From NCBI GenBank assembly GCA_013397435.1, contig VZRG01001508.1, forward strand, positions 117,810-181,809: DNA of 64,000 nt, read 5' to 3'. The stretch is from Erythrocercus mccallii. Lineage: Eukaryota > Chordata > Aves > Passeriformes > Dicruridae. A model generated the notes under the pieces. The model ran no database searches, was not told where the DNA came from, and was given only the letters and a program-made list of their open reading frames with translations. A program made the translations under genes and the position numbers. Shown in pieces: positions 37,717 to 49,414 of the stretch; position 1 is the stretch's first letter; each line of letters starts with the position of its first letter.

Positions 37717-40700
37717 GTGGGAGCATGCCTGGTCTTTCCTCGCTGTACTCCTTCCTTGTAGAGTGTTCCTCTGCTCTGTGGGGTTCTCCCAAACCTTGTA
37801 CAGGACTTACTTGTACAGCACCAACTATGCAAACAACTGACAGATTGCTCCAGGGATGTGTGCTTTACAAGGAGTCAGAGGGCTGTAACCATTTCTTACT
37901 AAACAAGGCATGTATTTTTCTGTGAGGTGGGATGCTTGAATTGCCTGCTGCTTGCCATGCTGCAGCTGGTATGCACACCAAGCCCTTGGCCCAATATTTA
38001 AAAAATGCAAACTGCAGCTGCTTGACAAAGCTCTGAAGGTGCCATCTATGCTGTCTTCTCTCTCTCAAATACTTATCTTTCATCTGTTCTTTTTGCTTCT
38101 CCCCAGCTTTTGAGACAAAGCTCTCTGCAATCCACACCTTGTATTTCAAATCCTCATATTGCAACATTCTAGTTGGAAGACATTACCTCTAGTAAGCAGG
38201 CTTTTTTCTTCTGATTTTTCCCAACTTGTTACACACCTCTACTTTTCAGGAGAAGACCATGTTGGAATCAAAAACTCCTTAAAATGTTCTTACCCATGGG
38301 AAATGACACTTTCTTTCAGAACATTCCTAGCTTTACAAAAACAGATGATGTTTAAATAATGCAAAAAGATGTGGGGAGCTGTCAGTTTTGTCAGCTGTGG
38401 TGAAATGTGATGCACTTCTCTGTATTTAAAAAAAAATTAATTATACACACGGGGGAAAATAACTGTACCATGAGGGGAAGCATTCCCACAGTGCCTTGGG
38501 GTGCTTGGCTTTAGTTAATAGGAGAGCAAGCAGGATACTCTTTCTCTCAGGCTAACCTTGAGAAAGAATGTTCCTCATATATTTATGCTAGACAGCTTCT
38601 AATTAATATAATAAAAATTCTTTGTCTATTCATAGTCTTTTTCTAGCCAAGAAGGTAGCTTTTTTTTTCCTCATCATTCTGTTAGAAAAACAGAAGCAGT
38701 ATAAAGAGCAGAAAAGATTTTTTCCAAGGTCACTCAACGTGTCTTTGGTGATATGGGGAATTCTTTGAAGCCTTTGTACCGAAGCTGAATCACTAGACTG
38801 CTTTAAAATCCCTTTTCAGTAGTTTAAGTAGTAGAACTGGGCTAACCCTACCAAAAAGAGAGTAATTTTTCAGTCTTCCCTTTTTGTGTACAGGAAATTA
38901 TCACAGCAGAGGCCTGGTGCAGTCCCATGATTGAATAGCAACGCCCACTTACTTGACTCTTAAATACTTAAAAAACATTGTAAATGATTAATTACTCTGT
39001 GCAAGGAATGACAGAATAAATAGGCGGCTTTTTAAATGCTTACTTGAACACAACTTACTTCAGCACATACAGTGATTTAATTATTTATTAACTCTTATTA
39101 ATTCAAAGCAGTTAATTCCATGAAAGCACTGCTGTGAGTTTTTTTTTAAGTGCCAAACCCTAGGTTATTTATTCTCTCTGTTTTTGTGGAGTCTTGAGCA
39201 TCTGAAATTATTGACAAAACTGACATTTGGTGATTCTGAAGCAAACGGAAAAGGTCACAAAATGCCTGCATCTTCTCTTTGCAGTAACTTGGGAAACTTC
39301 ACGTGTTTTCAGGAGAATTACAGCTCTAAGTGACCCCACTAGCATTGCATAACTATCATTCACCTGCCCTGGGAAACTGGGTAGATCTTCATTCATGTTT
39401 TCCTAAGAGGTTGTTAATTTTCTTAATCATGGGAGAGCGTGAATTAGCCCCATAGGTTTCAAAATAAACCTGCTTTACTTAAACTCTGTGTTTTTTGAGA
39501 AATTATGGATTTTAATAACCCTTCTATTTCCTTGTGTCAAAATAGCACAAATTCAATTAACAAAAAATCTTCACAGAATTAATTTTCTGTGGTCATGCTG
39601 TCAAGAACCATGGGTTGTCTGTTGTGAAGTTGAAGCTCAGCTCAGTTGAAGAGCAACATAGTGAAAATGTGTTTTGTTTTATCTCAAATATGGCAAAAGA
39701 GAGTTATCCCCATTATCCAAGACCTTTCTTAATAGTCTGGGCAGGATTGAGATGAAATTTTCACATTGTTTGCCCACTGCACAGTGTGGTTTCTGTGGGC
39801 CATACCTCAGCTGTGTCAAGGGCTATTTATGTTGTCTTTAAAGGCAGCTAAACCACTCATTAGGGGATTTCCATCAGGGTGAATAAAACAGACTAAATGG
39901 AGCCACTGAGCTGCCACAGTTCCTGCCTGCAGGGTGGCCATGTGAAGTCTAGAGCAAGGTGGGGAAAAAGTAGTTTTTGGATCTAAGAGAGAAAGAGATT
40001 TAAGAGATCCCTTCATCTGCTCTGTGCTGCCTGTAAGGCAGCTCCCACTCCTGGCCTTTTGTTGGTGCCTGCTCCATGGTGTCCAATCCTGTACTTTGGA
40101 GCAGGTTGCTGAACAGTAAGTTCTCTTCTTGCAGAAAGAAGTGTTCCCCTGCTCAGGTAGTCTTGGGTTGGTGCTCACACCTACCAATGGTGTCACTGAA
40201 GATAAAAAGACATAAATTGAGGCACATTTGCAAAGCTCACTTGGGTCCAAAATTAGACAGAAAGTGTCTAGATAGCTCCAGCTCAGTGTGGGACATTGCA
40301 GTGGATCATGTGAAGTAATTAGTGCTGTAGGTGTCTCTTAGAAGTGATACTTTCATTTTTGAAACGTTCTTGACGTCATAGAATACGTGTTTTGCAGCTA
40401 AATGGTTCTGTGTAGGAAAAAAGTCAATTTCAGGTACACTTACAGGGACTTCTGTGCAAAAGTATTATTAGGTAATTCCTGGCACTACTGAGGGTTTAGT
40501 GTCACGCTGTAGTCGTGGGGAGCGAGAGCTTGGGTGAGAGCGGCATTGTGCATCCTGTGGGGAAAGTGGATTACATAAAATCGTCAGGGAAACGCTAGTT
40601 AGAGATTTCTATTGTGTGGGAAGCAGAGTGGTGCTTTTCACAGAACACATGCCTGTCTTGGAGAGCTGAAAGGTACCAACACTTGAAATAACACTCTGGG

Positions 40701-41675
40701 AAGAAGGTCTCTGTGTGCTTCCTTAGGTTACATAAGAAATACATGCGCAGGAGCCTTCTGCCCCAAAATTCAAGGCTGCTGTGGAGCTCTCCTAGCAGAG
40801 CTGGCTGCAGGATTGCTAAGGACATGAGACATGCTAACACGGATGCTGTGAAGTATTTTGTTAACAGATCCCAGCCATTCCAGTACTGAGAGGCTGAGTA
40901 GCTCTTGATCGACACTGTGGCTGAACACAGTGGCTGATATTTTTTTATCTGGGGAAGAGTGACGTTCACCTACCTGTGTAATTTCCCCTCACTGTTGTAC
41001 ACCTAAAAATCCAGCAGAATTAGCTCATCAAACAGTGGTAATGTCCTTGCTGAACTAAAAAAACCCTTCATATTAGTCAGGTCTTCTCCAAGTGCAACTT
41101 TATTTTAAGCTTCTTGGTTGGAGAAAAGGTCATTGGGTAGACAGCAGCAACTGAACCATGCTCATGGATGATGACTGTCAGCTCAGCTGGCATTGTAGAG
41201 TATCCCTGATGGATTTACTCTGGACAAGATGAGGAGTCAAGGCAGGGCTGTTCCTCATGAAAAGCTGTAGTTACCCCTGGCAATCAGATGATTGAAATTG
41301 AGTACGGTCTGCAGTGTATTTGTTTCTCTGAAAAGATGAAATGTCATCCTGAAGTAGAGGAACAGTCACATAGTTTGGCTTTCCCCACTCTATGCATGCG
41401 TAGCAGCACAGGCCAGGGTGTATTTTAGGCTCATTGCCATCATCAGTGTGCAAAAAATACTTCATCGATACCCTTTTTCGATCAGATCCTAGCAGGAATG
41501 TTTTTCTCCATCAGTCTCCTGAGTTAGAAGGGGCCCTGGAGGGAAATGTGCTGAGAGCAAAGGAGGGCTATGCTTTGCCAGACCCTTCACATCTTTATTT
41601 CTCCAGCTTTTCCATAGTGAAGAGTTTTTCTGTCTCCTCCTGCACTCCATCAGCACACAAAGCCTTTTGTCCAGC

Positions 41676-41706
41676 CCTCTGGTTTGTCCTCTGGTCCTCT
41701 GGTTTG
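41676..41706. repeat. CCTCTGGT short tandem repeat
   Basis: CCTCTGGT appears three times in 31 bp (41676, 41688, 41696). The first and third copies are extended by TTG. This looks like simple local slippage in a pyrimidine-rich stretch of intron 3. Confidence 0.85.
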
Positions 41707-42248
41707 AAGGTGCTCTCTCCTCTTTCTTCTCTGCCTGGACTCCCCAGTCCTCTCAAGGCTGTGTCTGTGGATAGTACAGATCTCCTTTGTAACACAGGAG
41801 AGGTGACTTCTCATGTACATTGTCACTCACAATTCAAGCAAAGGTGTGAATTGTGTTTTTCATGGTGAGTTAACTCCTTCAGGAGTCCTGTGATTAATAA
41901 CAGTTCACAGCTCTGGGCAGGCTGAGTCCCTGGGCCTACTGTCTACCTTGGTTAAACTTCAATGCTTTTTTCATGCAGTATTTGGTTGGTGTGTGAAGGC
42001 CAAAAAGAGGCTTTTGCAAATACCAGACTACTGTTTGACTGTGTTTTGCTGCTGTGGCTTTTGTTTCAGGGAATTCTGGGATTTTATGCTTGTTTTAATG
42101 TCAGTGCATCTGCATCTCTAGTGCTGCCTCTTCTTTTCGGTGTCTGTGGTGGATGTTGCCCTGGCCCTATGTAGGGTTTCTCACTAGAGATCCACAAATT
42201 TCCCAAACCAGGAAGCTGGCGCAGAAATTCCTGGCAGCATGTTTTAGA

Positions 42249-42270
42249 ACTGAGAATGAAAATTCTCAGT
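42249..42270 (+). repeat. 9-bp hairpin with GAAA loop, upstream of exon 4
   Basis: ACTGAGAAT (42249-42257) and ATTCTCAGT (42262-42270) are perfect reverse complements around GAAA. In the pre-mRNA this would form a compact stem capped by a GNRA-class tetraloop about 100 nt before the exon 4 acceptor. Whether it folds or matters for splicing is unknown. Confidence 0.75.
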
Positions 42271-42368
42271 GCAGATCATGGGAGATAACTAATCATAATA
42301 TAAGTGATTTTGTCTAAGGAGGGGCTTGTTCTGAGAGCTCTGTTTTTCTTTCTTTTACTTTCATGTAG

Positions 42369-42616
42369 CAAGGAGCGTGCAGCTGGTGCTGGTTCAGGGG
42401 CAGCAGCTGGCCTTGCAGGTGGACACCATCGGGAAGCATGGACTACAAAAGGACCATCATATGAGGACTTGTATACCCAGAATGTTGTCATCAGCATGGA
42501 GGACCAGGAGGATCTGAACCGATCTGCAGGTGAAGGAAAGCCAGCTAGAGAGAGACCCATTTGGCTGCGTGAGAGCACGGTGCAGGGGGCTTATGACCCT
42601 GATGAAATCAAAGATG
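42369..42616 (+). CDS. GTF2E1: GTF2E1 coding exon 3 (exon 4): residues 217-299 and first base of codon 300
   Basis: The first base completes Ser217. A short, poorly conserved Ala/Gly-rich linker (KERAAGAGSGAAAGL) leads into a highly conserved block: AGGHHREAW, TKGPSYEDLYTQNVVIS (YEDLYTQ at about 248-254), MEDQEDL, then ERPIWLRESTVQGAY. This block matches human TFIIE-alpha closely. The bird-type protein is slightly longer in the Ala/Gly linker, which contributes to its 442 versus 439 residues. The exon ends GATG before a GTAAGA donor (phase 1). The region links the zinc-ribbon core to the acidic tail; its precise contacts cannot be read from sequence. Confidence 0.96.
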
Positions 42617-45571
42617 GTAAGAAATCCAGAGCAGAAGTACTGCTCTGCTTATACAAGGCCTTTACAGTGCTGTCAAAAACGTATTCTGCCGTGTGTGTGT
42701 ACAGCTGCTGCTCCCAACACTGGAGTGTCTGCTCCCCTCTGCTGTGCAAAGCACCTGTGTGTAGGCAGATGTAAAAATTCCTTAGATCCAGGATTGAAAT
42801 CTAGGTCAGTAAAGCTGAGCTGTCCATGAAATTTTGTGGGGGCTTCTAAAATGTTAATTAACTGTTATGTCTTCCACCTTGAGAGCTTATTGCTTCTAGA
42901 TGAAGGTCTTTCAGTTTCATCTAGAAAGCTGTCTCCCTAATAGGTCACTGCTGAAAAATAACATCTATTAATGTCCAGTGACTCTGAAGTCTACTAAATC
43001 TACCAGCAGTGTTAATATGCTCCCAGCCTTCTTGCCAATTGTTTCTCAAAACTTGTTATATATGAAGAATGCTCAGAAATAGAGCTTCTGGAAGTATAGT
43101 AGGCAGGTCTGTCACCATGACAGGTGAGTCTTTATTCCCTTCTGTTTGTTTCTCATTATCTCTGCTTTTATTTTCATTCATCTTAGGGTCAGGTTGTCCA
43201 CAGACCATGGTCAAGATCTTGTAACCATTAGCAAAAACATTCTGCTTTGTTATGTGTGCTGTTTAAGCTTCCATGCCAAAATTGGAAATGGAGACCTTTA
43301 ATGATTTTTACAAGAATGAGTCAATACATGCAATCTTTAGAGTAATTTTAGGATTATGGATTGAAACTGTTGATGCCCTAGGAAGAAAAGATGGCAAAAG
43401 GGAGTCGTGTGTATGTGACCCTGGAAATCGTGCCATGTTCAGGAGAGGAGTGGAGTATTTAGGTGTAGCAGAAGTGAAGAAAATAGATGGGACATAATGG
43501 TCAGAAGATACCTAAAGAACTTATTCACATGTAATGCTTTTCAAGTGTATTATGCATCCTAAAACATTTTTCAAATAGATTAGGCAAAGTGAGATGATTG
43601 AACAACCTGCTCCTACAGTCTGTAGCAGATGTCGTTACTCACCAGCCATGGTGAGCTCTTACCCCATTTTTCTGCTAGACATTCAATTCAACTGTAGTTT
43701 TAAATCAACTCCTTGAGACAACTTTTGATGTACACAGCATAAATGTTTCTCAAGAAGTCACTGAGGGACATGGAGGTGGAGTATCTCCTTACAGGATGGT
43801 GGCATCACTGCTTAACCACCTCAGCTACCGGAGATCAAAGCGGGAGCTTGTGGAAATAGCCTGAAATTGCTGCTGCAAGATATAAACAGGAAGGACAGAA
43901 ACTTGGGACCATTGACAGAAAAGATTCACTGCTTGGATCTGGCAGAAACAGTTCTGCAAGCAAGAGACAGCCCCTCCGAGCCACAAAGTCAGCCTTTGTG
44001 GAGCTATCTCTGGCTGTTGTAGCTTCACGGCTCTCAGTGTGATGAGCTGTGATATTATTTCATAGAGATGCTCTCCTACAGCCTCTTGTGCTCCACAGTC
44101 ACAAGCAGTGAGCTGAGCACACGACTGCCAACATGATGCCTTTATTCCTCCTTTCTTTCAGGAATTTGGCAGTGCTCTAATATTAGTAGGCATTGTTACA
44201 ACTTTATTTACAATGAAAACAGAACTCCAGTTCTGTTAAGTATAGTTCTTTTGGCCTTTATTTTACCACAGGAAAGGATTGACCACAAACTGCCCTGGCT
44301 AAATGCAGAACTTATTTAATTCACATTATTTTTTCATCTCAAGTTGAAAAACAACCAGCACATTTCTGACTGGGGAGTGGAAAGACTTGGAGCCGCCTGC
44401 CTGCATGTGGTGCTGAAGCCACAAGGGTCTGTGTCTTGGAGGAGTGGGCAAGTGGCTGCCTGTATGAAGGCAGAATGCTAACACCTCAGCTCCAGCAATT
44501 GTTCATAAGCAGCATCTTTTGGTGTAAGACAGAAAGTTTGCCACAGGGAGCCTGTCCTACTTTTTGGGCCTCATTTTTTCTCCATATTTAATTTTTTGTT
44601 CTGGTTTTTTTTTTAATTATTTATTTTTTTTCCATACTGTCTGTAGTTCTTTTGGTGCTAGGTGGACTCATAACCCTTTCACCAAATGTAGGATTAGGAG
44701 AGATTTTCTGTGGGATGCTACTTTTTGGGCAGAGTTTTACCATTTGAATCCATGAACTGCAGACATCTTGCCTACTGGTGCCATATTGAACCCTCCCAGC
44801 TGTTGTACAGCCAAGTTTACTGAAAGAGGAGCACAGGCCAGGTAGGTCAGCTGGGACACTGCAGTCCCCTTCAAATAAGAGGTGTGCAGGTAGGGAGCCA
44901 CAGGGACTGTCTAGCCTGTGTTTCAGCTTGGAGAGCAGGCACTGGTTAGTGCTGTGCTGCACAGCTGGGCTTCTTTGCTCTGTCAGCTGCATCTGCTCCA
45001 TGCCACCACCATCTTCCTGTAAGGAGCTTTTCCCCTTCCTGCCTGGTATAGGTGCACCTCTGAGCTCACCAGGCATGGCTGCTCTAAATGTTGTTTTATA
45101 ACACATGGTTTCCACATATTCTTCATCTGACTGGATCCATTTCTTCTCTGTGTTAATCCTTACAGGCAGGGAGCTCAGCAGGATAGGGCCTGGGCTTAGG
45201 GTCTGTATTTTAAGGACTGCTTTGCTTCCTGCTCCACTGTAACACCTGAGCTGGACACCTCCTGGGGAAGTCTTTTCCAGGTGCCTGCCCATTTGTTGTC
45301 TTCATTGCAATGTGCTCCTGGTCGAGGCTTCCATCTGGGGGCCACAGTGACTCTAGGCCTCCCAGCTCCTAGGAAATGTCAGTATTTGTTCTGCCATAAT
45401 GAGGCGTAACTGTCCCTGCCTTTCAAGGGAAAGGAGGAGTTGGCATAGAGAAAGGGTGTGACTTGGCCAACTGAGCTCAGTGGCAGTAAGTAATGAAGGT
45501 TAAGAAAACTTCCCAAGGCCATCAGACAGATCTCTGTGAGGAAATGCTCATTCCCTCCTGTCCCTTCGCAG
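42617..45571 (+). other. GTF2E1: GTF2E1 intron 4 (2.95 kb)
   Basis: Begins GTAAGA and ends in a C/T-rich tract and CGCAG before exon 5. It contains the longest open frame in the window that is not part of GTF2E1, 223 codons on the - strand at 44621-45292. That frame resembles no protein I recognise, lacks domain-like features and is most simply a chance ORF. No transposon was identified. Confidence 0.92.
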
Positions 45572-46002
45572 GGGGCCGGGATCTGGATGCGTTCCAGGAG
45601 CGTGAGGAGAGCCGGGCAGGCCTGGATGACAATGAGGAGGTGATGCGTGCCCTGCTGATCCACGAGAAGAAGACACCTTCCGCTTCCACCGTCACCGTCA
45701 GTGGTGCCGCTCCTCTCTCCGGCGGCAACGCCAGTGACTCCGAGAGCGAGACGAGCGAGTCAGAGGAGGAGTCCCCTCCTCGCCCTGCCGCCACAGCCAC
45801 CACTACGTATGGGCTGGAGGAGGAGGAGGAGGATGAGGAGTTTGAGGTGGTGGCAGAAGACCCCACTGTGACAGTGGCTGGGCGTCCACATTCTTACAGC
45901 CAAGTGAGCCAGCGCCCTGAGCTGGTGGCCCAGATGACGCCGGAGGAAAAAGAGGTTTACATAGCCATGGGGCAACGCATGTTCGAAGATATGTTTGATT
46001 AA
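45572..46002 (+). CDS. GTF2E1: GTF2E1 terminal coding exon (exon 5): residues 300-442 and stop
   Basis: The first two bases complete Gly300. The sequence continues GRDLDAFQEREESRAGLDDN, then EEVMRALLIHEKK. A Ser/Thr/Ala-rich stretch with SDSESETSESEEESPPRPA follows. The acidic region is around 380-397 (L381, E382-E386, D387-E389, F390, E391-V393). In human TFIIE-alpha the equivalent acidic segment binds the PH domain of TFIIH p62 through a Phe and a Val three residues apart; here F390 and V393 occupy those places. The conserved C-terminal block SYSQVSQRPELVAQMTPEEK to MFEDMFD (407-442) ends at TAA 46000-46002. The coding DNA is GC- and CpG-rich compared with the flanking introns. The acidic run is encoded largely by repeated GAG codons. 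Confidence 0.97.
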
Positions 46003-47065
46003 CTGGTCCCTGCCATTGCATTTTTTAAAAGGTGACTTTTTAAGGCAGAGACTCTTTAGCAGAACAGAAGACTGGAGCACATCTTCCCTCCCCTGTGCGC
46101 AGGCAGGGTCACTGCGGCTCAGCACTGCCAATCTCAGGCATCCTGCTCCCCTTGAGCAGGGGAGCAGCAGAGCTGCATGTGCCAAAACATGTAGGGGAGG
46201 ACTAGTCTCAGAAGTGAGGATGCTTGCAAGATAAAAATTCGCTTCAGGGTGCCCTGCACAGGCACTGCTTTAACCTTCTCCGAGGCCCTAGCAGCTCTTT
46301 CTCCTGATGGTTTTAAGTTGATTTTTGTTGCAGATCCCAGTGAACTCCTCATCCCTGCTCTCAGGACGCATAAGGGCTCCGTAGTCTGAGCAGAGCGCTC
46401 TGCAGAGGAGGGCGTGTGTAACATACAGCTGCCTGTGCTCAGCGGGGGGAGAGGGAAGCACTTGGCTGCTGATGGCAAGCTCAGATAGGGCTTGTAGCTG
46501 ACCCTCTACCAGCAGCCACTGGCCACCAGAGTGGCTCTTTCTAAGCAGGCCTGTAGGCAGCAACCTTTTCTTGCTCCTGTTCAATCCTTACTGGGACTCA
46601 GCACCTCAAGGTCAGGTGTAACTTGAAACAGGCAGAGCCTTGGCAAGCACATGCAGTCAGTTGCTTTTTGTCAGCGTAACAAATGCCCTCCATGGATCTG
46701 AGCTGCCAGTGCTCTGACTTGCTGGGAGATACTTTCATTTTCCCATATTGCTGCTTGTTGCTTCTGCCTAGCCCTGTCCATGAAGACATGCAGACAGTTC
46801 ACAGTGGGCAGAGCTGTTGTCAGGCAGTGCCAGAAGCAGCATAACTAAGTTTTATTTGCTATCTCACCAGGGCTATATGATTTTAAGAGGAATGATACAA
46901 TTTTGAATTCTGCTTGGCACACTCTTTTACCACAGAAAGACATTTATCAGTGCCTATAGAGCAATATAATGTTTTTAATGTTTTTCTCTTTCAATTGAAA
47001 ATGTTGCTTTTTTAAAATTGTTGTGTTTTCCTACATAGTACTACAATAAAACAAATTTATAAAAG
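46003..47065 (+). other. GTF2E1: GTF2E1 3' UTR
   Basis: Non-coding sequence following the stop codon. An AATAAA hexamer at 47045-47050 is followed by a GU-rich stretch (TTCTGTGTTCC) within about 20-30 nt, which supports cleavage near 47065 and a 3' UTR of about 1.06 kb. The last 200 nt before the signal are AT-rich, as is common near poly(A) sites. A second AATAAA at 47295-47300 could give a longer isoform. The end is predicted, not observed. Confidence 0.65.
47045..47050 (+). terminator. GTF2E1: Predicted polyadenylation signal (proximal)
   Basis: Canonical AATAAA, about 1.04 kb after the GTF2E1 stop. It lies in an A/T-rich context with GU-rich sequence downstream, making it the best candidate for the 3' end of the mRNA. 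Confidence 0.7.
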
Positions 47066-47294
47066 AGTTCTGTGTTCCAGAGAGTAGGGGCAGCATTATG
47101 TGCTGTTCCACTTATATGGGCAATACAAATTTGCTGTTCACTGAGACTGTAAATCTGTTTTATACTAACTGTGCTTTCTATGTTCTGCTAACCTTGTAAT
47201 GCCTCCTTTGTGGTTTGATTTTCAGTTTCTCAATACTCTCAATCCCTTCTTTTTAAAATAGTTTTAAATTTTCTTTTAAGTCATTTTAAAGAGG

Positions 47295-47300
47295 AATAAA
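47295..47300 (+). terminator. GTF2E1: Possible distal polyadenylation signal
   Basis: A second canonical AATAAA, 250 bp beyond the first, immediately followed by TAAACAG and a C/T-rich stretch. It might provide an alternative, slightly longer 3' end. The downstream element is less GU-rich than for the proximal site. Confidence 0.4.
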
Positions 47301-48615
47301 TAAACAGAAACTTCTCCCCTTTGGCATCTTTCAGTTTATCTTTTGCCTAGTTGGGAATGTTCTTTGCTTATAATTTTGATTTATTGGATTCAAGAAAAAA
47401 AAACCAATTTGAGCGCTCCTTTGAGAGGACCATTTGAAATCCCACTGTACATTGTTTCTTCTTAGAAGAGCTTCCTTGAATGCCTTCTGGAATCTCCTGC
47501 ACTTCCAGGATGGATGTTCCATTACATCAGTGCTATGTATGAGGCTGGTTTTGATCAGCACTTCCATTTCTTTCCTCCTTCCTCAAGGGAAGTGTAGGCT
47601 GATGGTAGAGGACTTGCAGACATCGTACCGCTGGTTAAAATGGTGTTCTTGTGTGGACAGGCTTCCAAGATCTTGTATCAAGCTTCCAGATACCAAGTCA
47701 CAGAGCTGATAAGTAAGATTCAGTTATCAACTAGGAGAAAAAAAGTGCTGTACCCATTCTGTCTAGATTGAATCTAGCTGAATTCAATATTAACACTGGA
47801 GAAAAGCAGGTAGATTTACAAGGAGCCACAAGCAGAAACTGAGAACTAATCCTGAATACAGAAAGCTGCTCATGCTCTGAACTCACCAAGACAATATACT
47901 GAGTTTTCAGTTTGCAAAATCAAGCTGTAAGTTTAGTAAAGATGAAGAAATACCCAGCATAAAACTCTATTAAGTAGTGGTTATCTTAATAAACACATTT
48001 AATTGTGGTTTGTGCAGCAGTTGCGGATTTTGTCGTTCAGCAAGGCACATCCTGCACATGGGGAAATCAGAGCAGGGGTTGTGGGGTTTGCCCTCCACCT
48101 CTCATCCACCACATGCAGCCCTCAGGAGAACTGGAAAGGTCAAAGGTGCGTGAGCAGATGCCATCATTGTTTCCTGCCCTCCAACAGTTCCTGGCATTAG
48201 AAAGGATGGCTGCTCTGCTCTGTTCCAGCCAGTTGGGGCTGTTGAAGGACAGCCATACACCGCTGCTTCCCTGTCATGACAAGCAGGGCTTGAATGAACA
48301 GGAGACACAGTTCGTAGTGCCCTCTTTCTCTTCCTGCAGCTGAACAGAGCTCTGCATGCATGCCAGGAGGGAAAAACAGCCTCTGCAAGCAAAGCCAGGC
48401 ACTGCCAGAAGGTTGGTGCTAATGCAAGGGATAAAGCCATCAATTCTGAGGAAGGCCCAGCCATTTCCCCTGCCTGCTGGACCACATGTGCTGCATTAAC
48501 GCTAACCCAATAACACTGCCCAGCCTTCCTGGGTGGATGTTCTGTCTCGCTCCATTCAAACCAGTTTCTGCATCTGCTTCCGGCCTAAAGCACATTTTAT
48601 CTGATGAGTGATGTC

Positions 48616-48754
48616 TGAGAGTTCAAGAAGCATTTGGACAATGCTCTCAGGCATATGTCCTATGATTCTTGGGGGTGTCCTGTGCAGGGCTAAGAGTTGG
48701 ACTTGGATGATGCTTGTGGATCCCTTCCAATTCAGAGTATTCTATGACTCTATG
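48616..48754 (+). mobile_element. CR1 LINE 3' end with octamer tail
   Basis: The sequence follows the CR1 3' consensus in order: GTTCAAGAAGCATTTGGACA, 'atgctctcaggcatatg', 'tcttgggggtgtcctgtgcagg', 'agttggacttggatgatgctt', 'gtggatcccttccaa'. It ends with the octamers ATTCTATG (48739-48746) and ACTCTATG (48747-48754), the characteristic 3' terminus of this LINE family. Only the last roughly 140 bp are present, so this is a typical 5'-truncated, dead insertion. Confidence 0.9.
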
Positions 48755-49414
48755 GATGTACATGAGGGCATGGCACTGGAGCTCTGGAAGGAGAACTGTG
48801 TTTCTCAGGCTGCTCATGCTCCTCTTCCCAATGGTCAGAGGTGCCTTTCCAAGCTGGATGAGAATTGCCTCTGTTCCTGGTCCCATTGCAGGTCAAGAAA
48901 ACTGCAGTGGAGTTATGTGCTCCCTGGCCCAGTGCAGAGCAGGCCAGAGCAAATTAGCTAAGCTGTTGATGGAGGGAACGTGCATTGTCAACTCTGAAGA
49001 ACAGAAACATTACAATCTTTTCTACTGAGCTTCCAAAAATTGGCTTCCTCCATCCAGCTCTTCCTATGCTGCTGCCTCCTTCAGACTTGGAATAAACAGA
49101 CTTGCTCTGTGAGAGTCAAGGGATTTGAAGATCCCCTGGAGGAATCCTAGAGGGCAGAAAAATAGCACCACCTCCTTCCTGAGACATCTGAGGAGGTGTG
49201 CCTCGGTGATGCCTGCAGTGCCAAGACATGCTGTGAAGTTTAAGAGGGCCTGGCGGGGGAAGCAACCTGCTGTGCTTGGGTCTCTGTCTCCCACTGTGCC
49301 TCCCTAGGAGGAGAGAGAAAATTGTCTCCGGAATCAAATGCAAGACAAAGCCTTCATGGAAACAGAAAGGTTATGAGCAGGTGGAAGGACATGTTGGCAG
49401 CAGGGCGAGCCAGC

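Larger units (their letters stand above)
37717..42368 (+). other. GTF2E1: GTF2E1 intron 3 (4.65 kb)
   Basis: Runs from the GTGGGA donor to a good acceptor with a long T-rich tract and CATGTAG. No nested gene, RNA gene or identifiable transposon was found. A small CCTCTGGT tandem repeat (41676-41706) and a 9-bp hairpin with a GAAA loop (42249-42270) are the only structures noted. Confidence 0.92.
6430..47065 (+). other. GTF2E1: GTF2E1 gene span seen in this window (5' UTR end, four coding exons, 3' UTR)
   Basis: TFIIE-alpha pairs with TFIIE-beta to form general transcription factor TFIIE. In the nucleus TFIIE joins the RNA polymerase II pre-initiation complex, recruits TFIIH and stimulates its helicase and CTD-kinase activities. 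The four coding exons join with phases 1, 2 and 1 into a continuous 442-residue protein that can be followed alongside human TFIIE-alpha from end to end. All three coding introns have GT/AG ends. No frameshift or internal stop is present, so the locus looks intact. The left boundary given is only the acceptor of the exon carrying the ATG; the first, non-coding exon is not located. The right boundary is set by a predicted polyadenylation signal. Confidence 0.93.
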
